A stretch of DNA of 64,000 bases, taken from assembly GCA_016508695.1 (NCBI GenBank), contig VNKQ01000005.1:1798001-1862000 (forward strand), given 5' to 3'. Below, piece after piece: positions 1 through 9,412 of this stretch. Under the pieces are notes generated by a model. It worked only from the letters and a program-made list of their open reading frames with translations, made no database searches and was not told where the DNA came from. Numbering within the stretch: the first letter of the stretch is position 1; every line of letters begins with the position of its first letter. The position numbers and the translations under genes are program-made. This DNA is from Hyphodiscus hymeniophilus (taxonomy: Eukaryota > Ascomycota > Leotiomycetes > Helotiales > Hyphodiscaceae).

Positions 1-45
1 ATAACGCCATGTGAAATATCGTACATACTACCTCGCCGTCCCGAA

Positions 46-1536
46 TCAAGCAGAAACGCCAAATGCTTGCCACTCATTATCGTCAACATCGTCTTCATCA
101 TCCTCATCAATAACCAGGCCTGGCCGGATCTCCTTTGCGTTACCCTTGCCTCTTCTGTCACGAATGAATAAAGAATCCGGATCGCTATCAGTTCCATCAT
201 GATGCGTGTTACTTCGGAGTCGCTTGTTCATCTTCTTCAGCTTGGCCTCATAATCCGAAATCGCACCTGCGCCAATATTCTCCTCCGGTTCCCAGGTATT
301 GTCCCACTCGCCAACCCATTGAATCAGGTACCATGTATCCGGCGTTCCATCTTCCTTATGTCGGATCTCATGGTCCAGAATCTTGCGGACTTCATACTCT
401 TCATCGACTTGATCCTGTGATTCGGGCTCGTTCATTTCTTCCTCGGCGTCGATTTGAGCGAGCCCACGAGATGGAGGAGGAAGGCGGGCATGCGCACCTT
501 CGAAGGTACCAGATTGTGGCATGTTCTTATTGATAGAGTACTTGACAATTTTCTGGGATCCCTTGCCGTTCGTGCGTTCAAGTTCTTCGAGATCTTTAAG
601 AGCTTGTCTGCTGGACATAGCAGCCACAGCAGCTTTGCCCTGTGACGTCGAAGAGGGTATCTTGTGGGGGCGTTTTGATGGGAGGATAGAGGGGGAGGTG
701 CCTCGGGTTTCTGCTCCTCCGGTATTGACAGACTTCGAGGTTGACCTTGATCGCGTGGTTTGTTTGGAGTGAGTCGGGGGTGAACTGCTTCTGGATGACT
801 GAATGTTTGATTGGCGGAGTCTGCCGGCGTTCAATTGATACTCTAGAGCCAGTTCCATATCCTCTTCGTCGGTGGTAAGATCAAGAATAATCCGATTCGC
901 GATTTCACCAGGAGCAGACAAAGATGGCTGTTGTTGAGAGTGTTGAGACTGCTTTGGCGATGTGAAAGTGAGCTCCTTGTCCTCCACTGGTTGATTCCTA
1001 CTTCCTGGACCACGAGGGCGTCCAGGAGACTTTTTTGTTTCCATTCCAAAAGCATCTGTCTTCTTGACCTTTGCGGCAGGTTTTCCAAAAGTTGCTCGCC
1101 TTCTCTTGCGAGAATTAGTTTCGGTGCGAAGATTGAGGAGCGCCTTCATTTCTGCTTTCTTCTTCTGTCTCTTCTCCTTTGCCTCAAGCAAGGGCAGCTT
1201 GGACTCTTCTTCCTCCAGTACCTCCGCATCATACTTCGTTTTATGGTAGTCGTCTAATTCTCGTGCTGAAACCCATTCTAGTATCTTTGGGAACCGAACA
1301 GCTACCCGGAAATTGGGGTCGTTATGGTGTTCAACAAGATAGCGCAGTCCCGAAAAAACCTCGACTTCACCAACGATGCGACCATCTTTGCCATCAGGAG
1401 GCATCATTAAGACCGGGGCCAGAGGAGGTCCAGAACCTGGGATGTAGCGGGGTCGTTCAACGACTACGAAATCGAACTCGACGTGGGTTGTCGGGGGCGG
1501 TTGACCCGGTGGGACTAAAATGAACCTTAGACTCAT
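46..1536 (-). CDS. Chromodomain protein
   Basis: Uninterrupted 496-aa reading frame from ATG at 1536 to TGA at 46. A chromodomain lies near the C-terminus, about residues 381-435. It keeps the aromatic positions expected to form the methyl-lysine cage (Y381, W407, W411) and the NTWEPEENI signature. The first 120 residues are ordered and include VSARELDDYHKTKYD. The middle is basic, Ser-rich and low in complexity (RKRRRATFGK, stretches of SSRSSS), and the tail is acidic. By family, a chromodomain reads methylated histone tails or related peptides in the nucleus. There is no chromoshadow domain, SET domain or helicase, so this is not HP1, a Clr4-type methyltransferase or a CHD remodeler. No precise orthologue is recognised. 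The gene is divergent from PAM17 across a 648-bp spacer. Confidence 0.85.
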   Translation of the reverse strand: MSLRFILVPPGQPPPTTHVEFDFVVVERPRYIPGSGPPLAPVLMMPPDGKDGRIVGEVEVFSGLRYLVEHHNDPNFRVAVRFPKILEWVSARELDDYHKTKYDAEVLEEEESKLPLLEAKEKRQKKKAEMKALLNLRTETNSRKRRRATFGKPAAKVKKTDAFGMETKKSPGRPRGPGSRNQPVEDKELTFTSPKQSQHSQQQPSLSAPGEIANRIILDLTTDEEDMELALEYQLNAGRLRQSNIQSSRSSSPPTHSKQTTRSRSTSKSVNTGGAETRGTSPSILPSKRPHKIPSSTSQGKAAVAAMSSRQALKDLEELERTNGKGSQKIVKYSINKNMPQSGTFEGAHARLPPPSRGLAQIDAEEEMNEPESQDQVDEEYEVRKILDHEIRHKEDGTPDTWYLIQWVGEWDNTWEPEENIGAGAISDYEAKLKKMNKRLRSNTHHDGTDSDPDSLFIRDRRGKGNAKEIRPGLVIDEDDEDDVDDNEWQAFGVSA

Positions 1537-2184
1537 GGCTGCCTCGAGATTGGAAGTCGAGGTGGTGACGTGGAGGGTGAGAAAGTCTCATTGTGAAGGT
1601 GAAGTTGTACAGTGCGCGAACTTACCTGTCGATTTCAGTTTGATGCGACTGAATTTAGTACGGCGGGCCGATCCGAGCTGAGTTGAAGGTCACGTGTGAC
1701 TCAGTCGTACCTATTACCCTACGATGCCCTTCAAAGGCGTAGAAGGCAGACTGAAGTTGGAGAAGTTGGGGAGCTGAAGAGGTTGAAGAATAAGTGGTGA
1801 CTCAAAAGAAGAAGAGCAATATGCGGTAGATGGACCGCGCTTGCTTTTCAAATGTAGGATGTGGAAAGGAAGTATCATGAGAACCAGGAAAGTGATAAAT
1901 GACTAATGCGAAGAAGCTGTTCAATGGGAGAGCGGAAAAGAAGAATGAGGAACGCCTCAGATTTACAGTTTTAGTATGATTTCCTGGTGCAAGAGATTAA
2001 AATCAATGTTGAATTACCTTCAGGATGGTTTCAAGAATATCGGAATCTTTTGTAGATATAGCATTTCTTTGATTGGCCAATAAACGCGAGCCTCGCCAAG
2101 GTAGCTCAAAGCTCTGAGGACGGGAAGATCGACAACGACGTCAACTTCTCTTCTCCACCACCAAGACTCTCTCAAGATCAAACA
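1537..2184. promoter_or_regulatory. Shared divergent promoter region, chromodomain gene / PAM17
   Basis: 648 bp between two divergently transcribed start codons. It contains one CACGTG E-box core within GGTCACGTGTGAC (about 1689-1701), of the kind bound by Cbf1/USF-type bHLH factors. No other gene is visible. The control role is inferred from position only. Confidence 0.4.
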
Positions 2185-3003
2185 ATGCTCTGCACGGCGC
2201 CCACCCTCCGAACGGCAGCAATAGGCTGTCGGATGCAACCGACGCTTCTGAGTCCATGCTCATACCATACGACAGCTCCATCCTCCCTCCGACCCCAACC
2301 GAAAGAAAGCTCATCGTCCCCAGCTTCCCCTCACCGACGAGTCCACCTCCCCAAACGCCATGTCTCTTTCCCAAAGCTCTCGCAAACCTCTCTACGCTGC
2401 GCATCGACGACCTCCGCTCAACAAGCCATAAATGCAAATCCTACGACCGCGCACACAACACCCGACCACCTCGACTGGAACACATTCTTCAAGCTACGAC
2501 GGACACGGCGATACTACCAACTCGGCAGCTCGATCGGCACAGGTATTGGTGGCTTCGTAGGCGGTGCACAAATCCTTACGATCTCCGACATGGATTCTCT
2601 AGTCTCGCAAATACCCCTCGATCCATTTGTCACGCTGGGCTTGATAACCTTTGCGTGTGGAGGTGTAGGCTGGTTGATGGGCCCGATTCTTGGGACAGGA
2701 ATTTTCAATGTGCGGAATCGGAAGTTTAGGGTGCAGATGGATGAAAAGGAAAAGGAGTTTTATAAGAGAATTAAGAAGTTCAGGGTTGATCCTAGTGCAG
2801 GCAGTAGTATGGCGAACCCGGTGCCTGGTGAGTTCTCCCATTATTTGAAGGAGCGGGCTGTAGATCATATGGGTGAGAGTGTTGAGGCTGACTGGTCCTT
2901 TCGTGCAGATTATTACGGAGAGAAAATCGCAAGTGTAGCGGGCTACCGACAATGGCTGAAGGATCAACGAGCATTCAACAAGAAACGCCAAACGTACGTT
3001 TGA
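2185..3003 (+). CDS. PAM17: Mitochondrial import motor subunit Pam17
   Basis: Pam17 is an inner-membrane protein that helps organise the presequence translocase-associated motor (TIM23/PAM). The N-terminus is rich in Arg, Ser and hydrophobic residues and lacks acid, as in a matrix-targeting presequence. Two hydrophobic segments follow, around GTGIGGFVGGAQILTI and FVTLGLITFACGGVGWLMGP. The C-terminal signature YYGEKIASVAGYRQWLKDQR is typical of the family. The whole span is open, but an intron at 2828-2908 is almost certain: it has a GTGAGT donor, a CTGAC branch and a TCGTGCAG acceptor. Removing it restores the family's usual NPVPDYYGEKI junction. CDS is join(2185..2827,2909..3003), 245 aa; reading through adds 27 residues. 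It is convergent with UBA4, with 195 bp between stops. Confidence 0.93.
   Translation: MLCTAPTLRTAAIGCRMQPTLLSPCSYHTTAPSSLRPQPKESSSSPASPHRRVHLPKRHVSFPKLSQTSLRCASTTSAQQAINANPTTAHTTPDHLDWNTFFKLRRTRRYYQLGSSIGTGIGGFVGGAQILTISDMDSLVSQIPLDPFVTLGLITFACGGVGWLMGPILGTGIFNVRNRKFRVQMDEKEKEFYKRIKKFRVDPSAGSSMANPVPGEFSHYLKERAVDHMGESVEADWSFRADYYGEKIASVAGYRQWLKDQRAFNKKRQTYV
2828..2908 (+). other. Stop-free intron of PAM17 (81 nt)
   Basis: GTGAGT donor, CTGAC branch site at about 2887-2891, CAG acceptor. The length is 27 codons and there is no in-frame stop, so a simple ORF caller would miss it. It is supported by the family-consistent protein sequence after removal. Confidence 0.85.
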
Positions 3004-3198
3004 ATGGTGCTACGGAGGAAGATGGTGCTGGTCTTTGGAAAGCTGCTACGATGTATCAATGGGAATTTTTTTGTTAGGGTATGAATGGAACGGAATGGAA
3101 TCGTAAGCTACAGATATCGTAAGCTACGCATGGCGTCACGAGTATCTCCCTCGCATAACTTACACAGTGCGCAAAATCAATACCAACCCCCTCTCCCA

Positions 3199-4779
3199 TC
3201 AGTATTCAGGCCACGAAGCATCAACTTGCTCTTTCCAGGCTTTGAGACCTCCTTTAATATCCCCAATATACCTCTTCTCACCATGACCAAAACCGCCTTC
3301 CTTCAACCTCCGTGTTACGACTTGAGAATCATTGCCAAGCCTACAGACCACATAAATTGGCGCATCCTCAGGCAGATCTTGCGGTATCCAACCTACGTCT
3401 GCTTCTCCAAATGTTTTCCCTTGAATAGTCGAGAAAGGCACGTTGATACTGCCTTCGAGGCTGCAGATATCGAACTGTACTTTTTCTCTGACGTCAACCA
3501 ACAGGCCCTTATTCTTCAAATCCCTGAAATCACTAGCTGAAATCCTCTCCTCAGGATTCAGAACATCAACGGAAGAAGCCAATCCACAGAAAAGCACATA
3601 ATCTAAATTCCCGCTCTTCAAACCCTCCAAGCTAAGCCCCGAGTCTTTTCCACAAGCAAAACATCCCGCTCGTCGAGTTCGCAACCTCACATTACGAAAA
3701 GGCTGCGAGCTATTCGCCGAAAACAGTAGCATGGATGCTGGGTTTGTTTTCCCATCGCGAACCTCATTCGGATCTGCGAAGGCTTTTAACTTTCCCTGGA
3801 CAATCAACTTGATAGTCTCAACAGCCTGCAAAACTCCCATGACGCCCACAACGGCCCCAATAATACCACCATCTCCACAACTCACCACGCTTTCAGCGGG
3901 CGGGGGTTTCGGAAATACACAGCGATAGCATGGACCGCCTGCTGGGTCACCAGCTGGTAACGGCGGCGAGTTCAGAACGATAAGTTGACCATCGGTGCGG
4001 AGAGCTGAAGCTGAAATCAAAGGCTTCTGAAGGAGGATGCAAATGTCGGATATCAAATAGCGGGAGGAAGGCGTGTCGGTGCAGTCTAGGACAAGGTCAT
4101 AGTTCAAGACTATCTCTTCTGCGTTTTGAGGGGTGAGATGAGAGGGGTGTGGTACGTAGTTAACGTGAGGGTTGAGTCTGAAGCTACTCAGCAATGAAAG
4201 TACTGAAGCAAAGGAAAAAGACGTACGATTTCAGAAACGAGATTGCGGAGTCTACTTTCTTCGTCCCGACTTTTGCGCTGGTATGTAATATTTGTCGATG
4301 TAAATTTGAAATTTCGACTTCATCCCCGTCTACTAATCCGAGCGTTCCAACACCCGCTCCAGCGATGTATGCTGCTGCAGGACATCCAAGCCCCCCTGCT
4401 CCTATGATGAGGACTTTTGATTCCTTGAGCTTCAGTTGCCCTATATCCATGATTAGCAGCGTTCCATGGCTGGATCATAAATCAAGCCCTCCGTCCGACA
4501 CGGTGCATAATGCACCCGCAACACGAGAAGTTAAATACCTTGAATTCCAATACTAGGAACAATCATCTGCCTTCCGTATCTCTTGTATTCTTCAGGTAGC
4601 AATGGCCACTTTTTCGTCACGGGACTGGCACTTTGCTCGTCGATTGATAATCCGTCAGTCTCTTGAGCACTAGCACCAGCTTCCACTTGGGCAAGCTGTA
4701 ACTTTAATCTTGCCAATTCAGCTTCTGTACAAACAATCTGCTTCCTCAAAGCCTCTGCACTGGCGTTGGCTGATTCCAT
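3199..4779 (-). CDS. UBA4: Adenylyltransferase and sulfurtransferase Uba4
   Basis: Uba4 (MOCS3) activates the ubiquitin-like sulfur carrier Urm1 by adenylation and thiocarboxylation, for tRNA wobble-uridine thiolation and protein urmylation in the cytosol. Three exons: complement(join(3199..4177,4227..4440,4539..4779)), 477 aa. An N-terminal coiled coil is followed by the ThiF/MoeB domain with nucleotide loop GAGGLGCPAAAY, the conserved DCTDTPSSRYLISD stretch and two CxxC zinc pairs (CYRC and CFAC). A C-terminal rhodanese domain carries the active-site loop VCRLGNDSQ. Intron 1 (4441-4538) joins GIQG to QLKLKES; intron 2 (4178-4226) joins FLKS to LNPHVNY, both family-typical. A second acceptor nine bases upstream would add three residues. 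The start is the first ATG of exon 1, 173 bp from the divergent SLX9 start. Confidence 0.95.
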
Positions 4780-4952
4780 ATTTCTGAGTTGTGATGACCG
4801 AGAAATCTTGGAGTCGCTTCAAAAATTGTTCGAGAGCTCGCTAGGCATTTGAACCTTTTACTTCATCCAGCTCTCCAATCTCCGTAACCAACAACATCTT
4901 AAGCCATTCAAACCTGCAGGCGACTCAAACGATTGACCGAGGAGTAACTATC

Positions 4953-5583
4953 ATGGTATATCCCAAATCACCATCATCGATGCTCCAGCTAATACAACCA
5001 GGCCCCAACAGCTCCCACAAAACGCCCCTCAATTCGCACAAAATCCGCGTCCGCCCTTTCACGCCCCGCACCTTCGCACCGACCAAATACCATAGCTAGC
5101 GAGTCCTTTTTGAATTCTAAAAGAGACAAGCGTACAATAAAACATTCTACCTTTGTGTCCCGCATCGAGAAATCTCATTCCAAACCTTTAAAACGCCGGC
5201 GTCCAAACAAGAAGCTCGTTACCACACTGGAGAGCTTAGGCGATGCTCTAGGGGAGCTAGAGGAGGGAATTGATGGGAAGGGTATCGAAGAGAGGGTGAA
5301 AGAAGGCAAGATTAGATTGAGGGGACTTAAGAGTAGACCGGGCGCGACGAAACGCAGGGAGAAGGTGGAGAGGAGTGAAAGAGAGAGGTTTGGGAGGAAC
5401 ATGGCGCAACTTGTTGGTGGCATTGGGAAAGAAAGTCCGAATGCTGAGACGATGCATATTGAGAGTGAAGGACAGGAGGCAGTAGAGAAGAGAGAGAGTG
5501 GGACCGCCAGTAGGTGGGCAGCGTTGAGAGGGTTTATATCGCAGACTTTGGAGCAGAAGGAGGAGTTTGCGGCGAAAGTCTAA
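4953..5583 (+). CDS. SLX9: Ribosome biogenesis protein Slx9
   Basis: Slx9 binds pre-40S particles and helps pre-rRNA processing and export of the small subunit. The core SKRDKRTIKHSTFVSRIEKS and the C-terminal RWAALRGFISQTLEQK are family hallmarks. The contiguous frame has no upstream ATG before an in-frame TAA at 4990. A 46-nt intron (4956-5001: GTATAT donor, GCTAATAC branch, ACCAG acceptor) solves this by joining ATG at 4953-4955 directly to GCC at 5002. The N-terminus becomes MAPTAPTKRPSIRTK, basic and similar to fungal Slx9 starts. CDS is join(4953..4955,5002..5583), 194 aa. Exon 1 thus contributes only the start codon. The protein is highly basic and mainly helical. Confidence 0.88.
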
Positions 5584-6015
5584 GGACTGTATCTTGCACA
5601 CCTTGGAAGGTACTGCTAAGTCTTATGGTATGTCCTTTTGTTGAATTTCCCATATCGTTCTGGAATTAGATACCCAATTTTCCAAGCAAAGTGTCTCCAG
5701 TGGAGGCGAACGGCCGGTCTCAAGAGATGCACCGCATTCCTTTGCTCTGTGTGCGGACGTATCTTTCATCCTCAATAATCACGATTCGGACAAACACATT
5801 TATTCATGACTCTGTCTTAACATTTTCTAGATACCCAGAATTGCTTCAACACTTTCCAAATCCCATCTTGTCCCGTCACGTGCTCATCATTCCCCGCTAT
5901 ACGTCATGAAATTCATGGGAGAAGAGCTCAAAGTCAAGGCAATTTTACAACTCCGTCTAGCATCTTTACATCAAATTCCCGAGCACAATTCCTCTCTTTT
6001 CCAGGACGCATCAGA
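5584..6015. other. Intergenic, SLX9 to dehydratase gene
   Basis: 432 bp. It holds the SLX9 3' end and the upstream region of the dehydratase gene, with one TCACGTG core at about 5877. No gene is visible. Confidence 0.4.
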
Positions 6016-7188
6016 ATGGCCAACCCCTCAGTCCCTCATACCTCGCTCGACCAGATTCCCACCTCTTTCGCAACCGTCTCGGTGGGCACACCCAGCGATC
6101 CTCTGGAAACCAAGCTGAAAGCTATCTCCTCAGCCAGATTTCAAGCAATTGAACTCGGCTTCCCCGATCTCCTATCTTTCGCCAGTAACCACTTCAAGAA
6201 AGAGATAGACGACCATGATTTCAAGAGTCTGTGTGAGGCAGGGAGGGAAATCAAAAAGCTATGTAAAAAGAATAAGCTCGAGATTATGATGCTACAGCCA
6301 TTCTCCAATTTTGAAGGCTGGCCTGACGGGAGCAAGGAGAGGGCAGATGCATTTGTGAGGGCGAAAGGGTGGATCGAGATTATGAAGGCTGTGGAAACGG
6401 ATATTCTCCAAGTACGTATCCCTTACTCTTGATTAGAAAGGCCTTGCTAACTGGAAGCCAAGGTTGGATCTTCAGATACGCCTTCAATAAGTAAAGACTT
6501 CAACCGCTCAGCGTCAGACCTCCGCCAACTCGCCGACCTGCTCTCACCATACGGCTTCCGGCTAGCCTACGAGCCATGGTGCTGGTCCACCCATGCGCCT
6601 ACCTGGAAAGCTACTTGGGAGATAATCAAGCTGGTGGATCGGCCAAACGCAGGTCTCTGTCTAGATACATTCCAAATTGCAGGTGCAGAATGGGCCGATC
6701 CAACAACCTCGTCAGGAATGATTGAAGAACGAAGCTTGCAGCAAAAGTTGGAGATAAGCTTCGCGGAGTCCTTAGAGGAATTATCGAGGACTGTTCCAAG
6801 TGCAAAGATTTATCTACTGCAAATCAGCGATGCATATAAACTCAGCGTACTCATGGAAAAGGATGTCGAGAACGAAGCTGGGGATGTTGTAGGGCAGGGT
6901 GAAGGAGGCTTGAGAGCTAGGGGACGGTGGAGCCATGATTATAGGCCGTTTCCGTTCAACGGGGGATATTTGCCGGTGGTGCAGGTCACGAAAGCGGTGC
7001 TGGGGACAGGATTTAGGGGATGGTTTTCGATGGAGGTCTTTGATAGTGGTGCTGATGCTAAAGCGGGCCCGGGGACGGGACAGAGAGAAGGAATGGGGGA
7101 GGATGAGATGAAGGGGTTCTGTAGGGGTGCCATGGAGAGTCATAGGAGGTTGCTAGGCGAGTGTACTACGCAAAACAATGTAGTATAG
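6016..7188 (+). CDS. 3-dehydroshikimate dehydratase-like TIM-barrel enzyme
   Basis: Member of the xylose-isomerase-like TIM-barrel / AP endonuclease family 2 group. It resembles the fungal quinate-pathway enzyme (Neurospora qa-4), which converts 3-dehydroshikimate to protocatechuate with a divalent metal. CDS is join(6016..6411,6463..7188), 373 aa. Intron 6412-6462 has a GTACGT donor, a GCTAAC branch and a CCAAG acceptor. Diagnostic blocks: FQAIELGF near the start, MMLQPFSNFEGW, YEPWCWSTHAPTWKATWEI, NAGLCLDTFQIAGAEWADP and, at the end, GYLPVVQV...GFRGWFSMEVF. Glu and Asp/His residues in these blocks are likely metal ligands. No other quinate gene lies nearby, so the role outside a cluster is uncertain; another sugar-phosphate isomerase-like activity is possible. 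Confidence 0.82.
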
Positions 7189-7592
7189 CTGGGCATAGAA
7201 GGAGAGGAGTGGCGTCACATTAGATCGAGGTTGGAGATAGATCTCAAACACTCAACTAACTCACAGCATCCCATTTTGGGGGGGTCAAAGAGTCTGGATT
7301 TAATGCAGCCTTTGATGCTTCCCTAAAGCCCTTCGCTATCCGTAGCAAATAAACAAGGCACCGTCCTCCACTACTCCATTCGATGCCAAAATCGAAAGCC
7401 CGTTTGCTAGTCAGTCGTCTATCATCTTCTTTGTACGCTCTCATAGCGTTGAGATGCCTGTATGTCAACCATAGAGCTCACAATGAACTGCAATATCGCG
7501 CCATATGCGTTTTATTCAAATCCTGGACTCCATTGCCTCTCAAACCATTGTAATCCTAGCGCCGGGTCATCATCTCATCAATTGTGTATATG
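7189..7592. other. Convergent intergenic region, dehydratase / DEN1
   Basis: 404 bp between two stop codons, expected to hold both 3' UTRs. Short open frames here look like chance. Nothing further seen. Confidence 0.4.
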
Positions 7593-8760
7593 TTATGAGT
7601 CGATTCGAGGTGGACTACGAGAGTCGATTTTGCCCTTGAGAAAGGGAGAAGCGCTGCGGCTTTCATCATTTCTATAACAATTCCGATCAGCTGGGTCCTA
7701 GAAAGCAGAACAAAGTTTCAATGGAAATAACTTACGACCTCCTCCTTTCACCCTCTTTCCTAAACCCTTCAATAGTCTTCAACATCTCTTTTCTCCCACC
7801 CGTGGCATCCACTAACTTGCCTCCCATACTCATGCTCACCTTCTCCTTCGCATTCGCACTCAGTAGCCTTTTCAGCAATAAATGCCGCATTTGTATACAG
7901 ACATAGACCCCACAATCGCTACTATTCTCCTGTTGCGGCGTATCCTCTAAATTCATAAACCGCAACGGCCGGCCTAACAATTGGCTTATCTTCGCAGTCG
8001 CAAGACCCGCCTCGTTGTAGTTACTAGGGGACAGGGAATCGTAGTGGAAGGCTACGCCGTCGATTATAGATACTAGGAGGAGCGACCAATGGGATCCACC
8101 TTCTGCGACGGTGACGGAGCGCGCATCGTTTATGGGAAGGAAAACGTGTGTAGTTCTTGAGAAGTCGGGAAGGGCGTCTTTCAGAGTAAGCGGGTCGGGT
8201 GTCTGCATGAGCATGAAAGCCATTGAGGGGCGGAGTAGAACGATGTGCGAGTTTGTGTACTTGAAGAGGTGTTCACGCTCGAGATATCTTGGAAGTTAGC
8301 GGGGTAGTGGGTGTTGAGGGAATGGACGCACTCTTCCCAGAATGCAATGGTCTGTGGAGAGTCCGTTAGCAGATGCTGCCGAACGTATGAGAGGGATTGT
8401 TATACGTTGTCTGTAAGCCAGTCATTCTTGAGAGTGTCAATATCCTCCTTTGTCACTGTGGCAGGCAGTCAGTCGCAGTCATGGGCCCGGCGTTATTGCA
8501 ACGTACACCGGATATCATAATCTGGTCAACTGTTAGCATTTTGAGCGCTAACCTGGCCGACAGTACTTACAACTCAGATATGCATCATCGGGCGCCAGCT
8601 GTTTTCAACACGACCGTCTTGTCAGCCTCATGAACAAAGAATGCATGCCAAACACCCCAGAGGGGCGCAGAGGGCTCTGGGAAGCAGTCAGACGTACCGA
8701 GTCTCCAAAGTGTCTACTGATCCTCCCATTGAAAGGGTGGAAGCCGCCGCCGGTGGGCAT
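7593..8760 (-). CDS. NEDD8-specific cysteine protease (Den1/Nep2, Ulp1 fold)
   Basis: C48-family protease related to SENP8/DEN1, which removes NEDD8 from proteins or processes its precursor. Seven exons: complement(join(7593..7659,7736..8287,8332..8351,8406..8455,8507..8521,8571..8598,8698..8760)), 264 aa. The spliced N-terminus runs through YLSYYDIRLTKEDI, LKNDWLTDNTIAFWEEYLE and HIVLLRPSMAFML, all typical of the family. The catalytic triad is visible: H125 in GSHWSLL, D142 in HYDSL, C184 in SSDCGVY, with Q178 as probable oxyanion-hole residue. The last intron (7660-7735) joins RRRS to RSASPFLKGK; the protein ends SPPRIDS. Two exons are only 15 and 20 nt. Start ATG at 8760 precedes a Gly-rich MPTGGGF. 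It is convergent with the dehydratase gene. Confidence 0.88.
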
Positions 8761-9412
8761 TTCTCGCTTTGCTCTCTGCGTTGAACAGGATATTACGCTT
8801 AGGGTATTGAATGAGATTCGAGCGATGGGAGCGATTGAAGTGGGTGTGCTCTAAGTAGACTGTAGTTTTGACGTAAAACCTTGAATCGATGAGCTAGGAA
8901 GAAGTAATTCGCAAGTGTCGAGTCTGATATTTTGGATACTGAATCATGAAAAGGTGGATATGATCGGCTTGATTGTGAGGGGGTGGTGAAGTTGATCCTT
9001 GAAAGATACAGTATCCCGGCGGGGCTTTTTACAGTAGATGGACGTCATTTTCGGATTGTGCGGTAGTGCTCCCTCTTTTGATTTTATCAACACCACCTCT
9101 TCTCAAATCAGCCTCAATTATTGGAGTGTAGGATTGATGGCTCTTCATATGTGCGCAATGTGCTAAGCTACAATCCTTTCCATAGAATCCGAACCACCGC
9201 TGATGCAAGAGCCAATAATTGCTAAAGACAAACGAAGTTACACCAGATCCATCGCTATTGTAAGATATCCCATACTTTTACATGAAGCACCAGGAAGCAA
9301 TCTCTGCGTTCTCAACTCTGTCAAATACGAAACTCACAATAGTAAGCCAAGTATTCCAGCTACACTATCCTACCGAAGCAACGCCTAAATTCCGCTGTCA
9401 CACCTCTGCCAG
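8761..9412. other. Intergenic, DEN1 promoter / 3' end of axis-like gene
   Basis: 652 bp. It should carry the DEN1 promoter and the 3' UTR of the large minus-strand gene. A 61-codon plus-strand frame at 9203-9388 has no recognisable feature and is not called. Confidence 0.4.
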
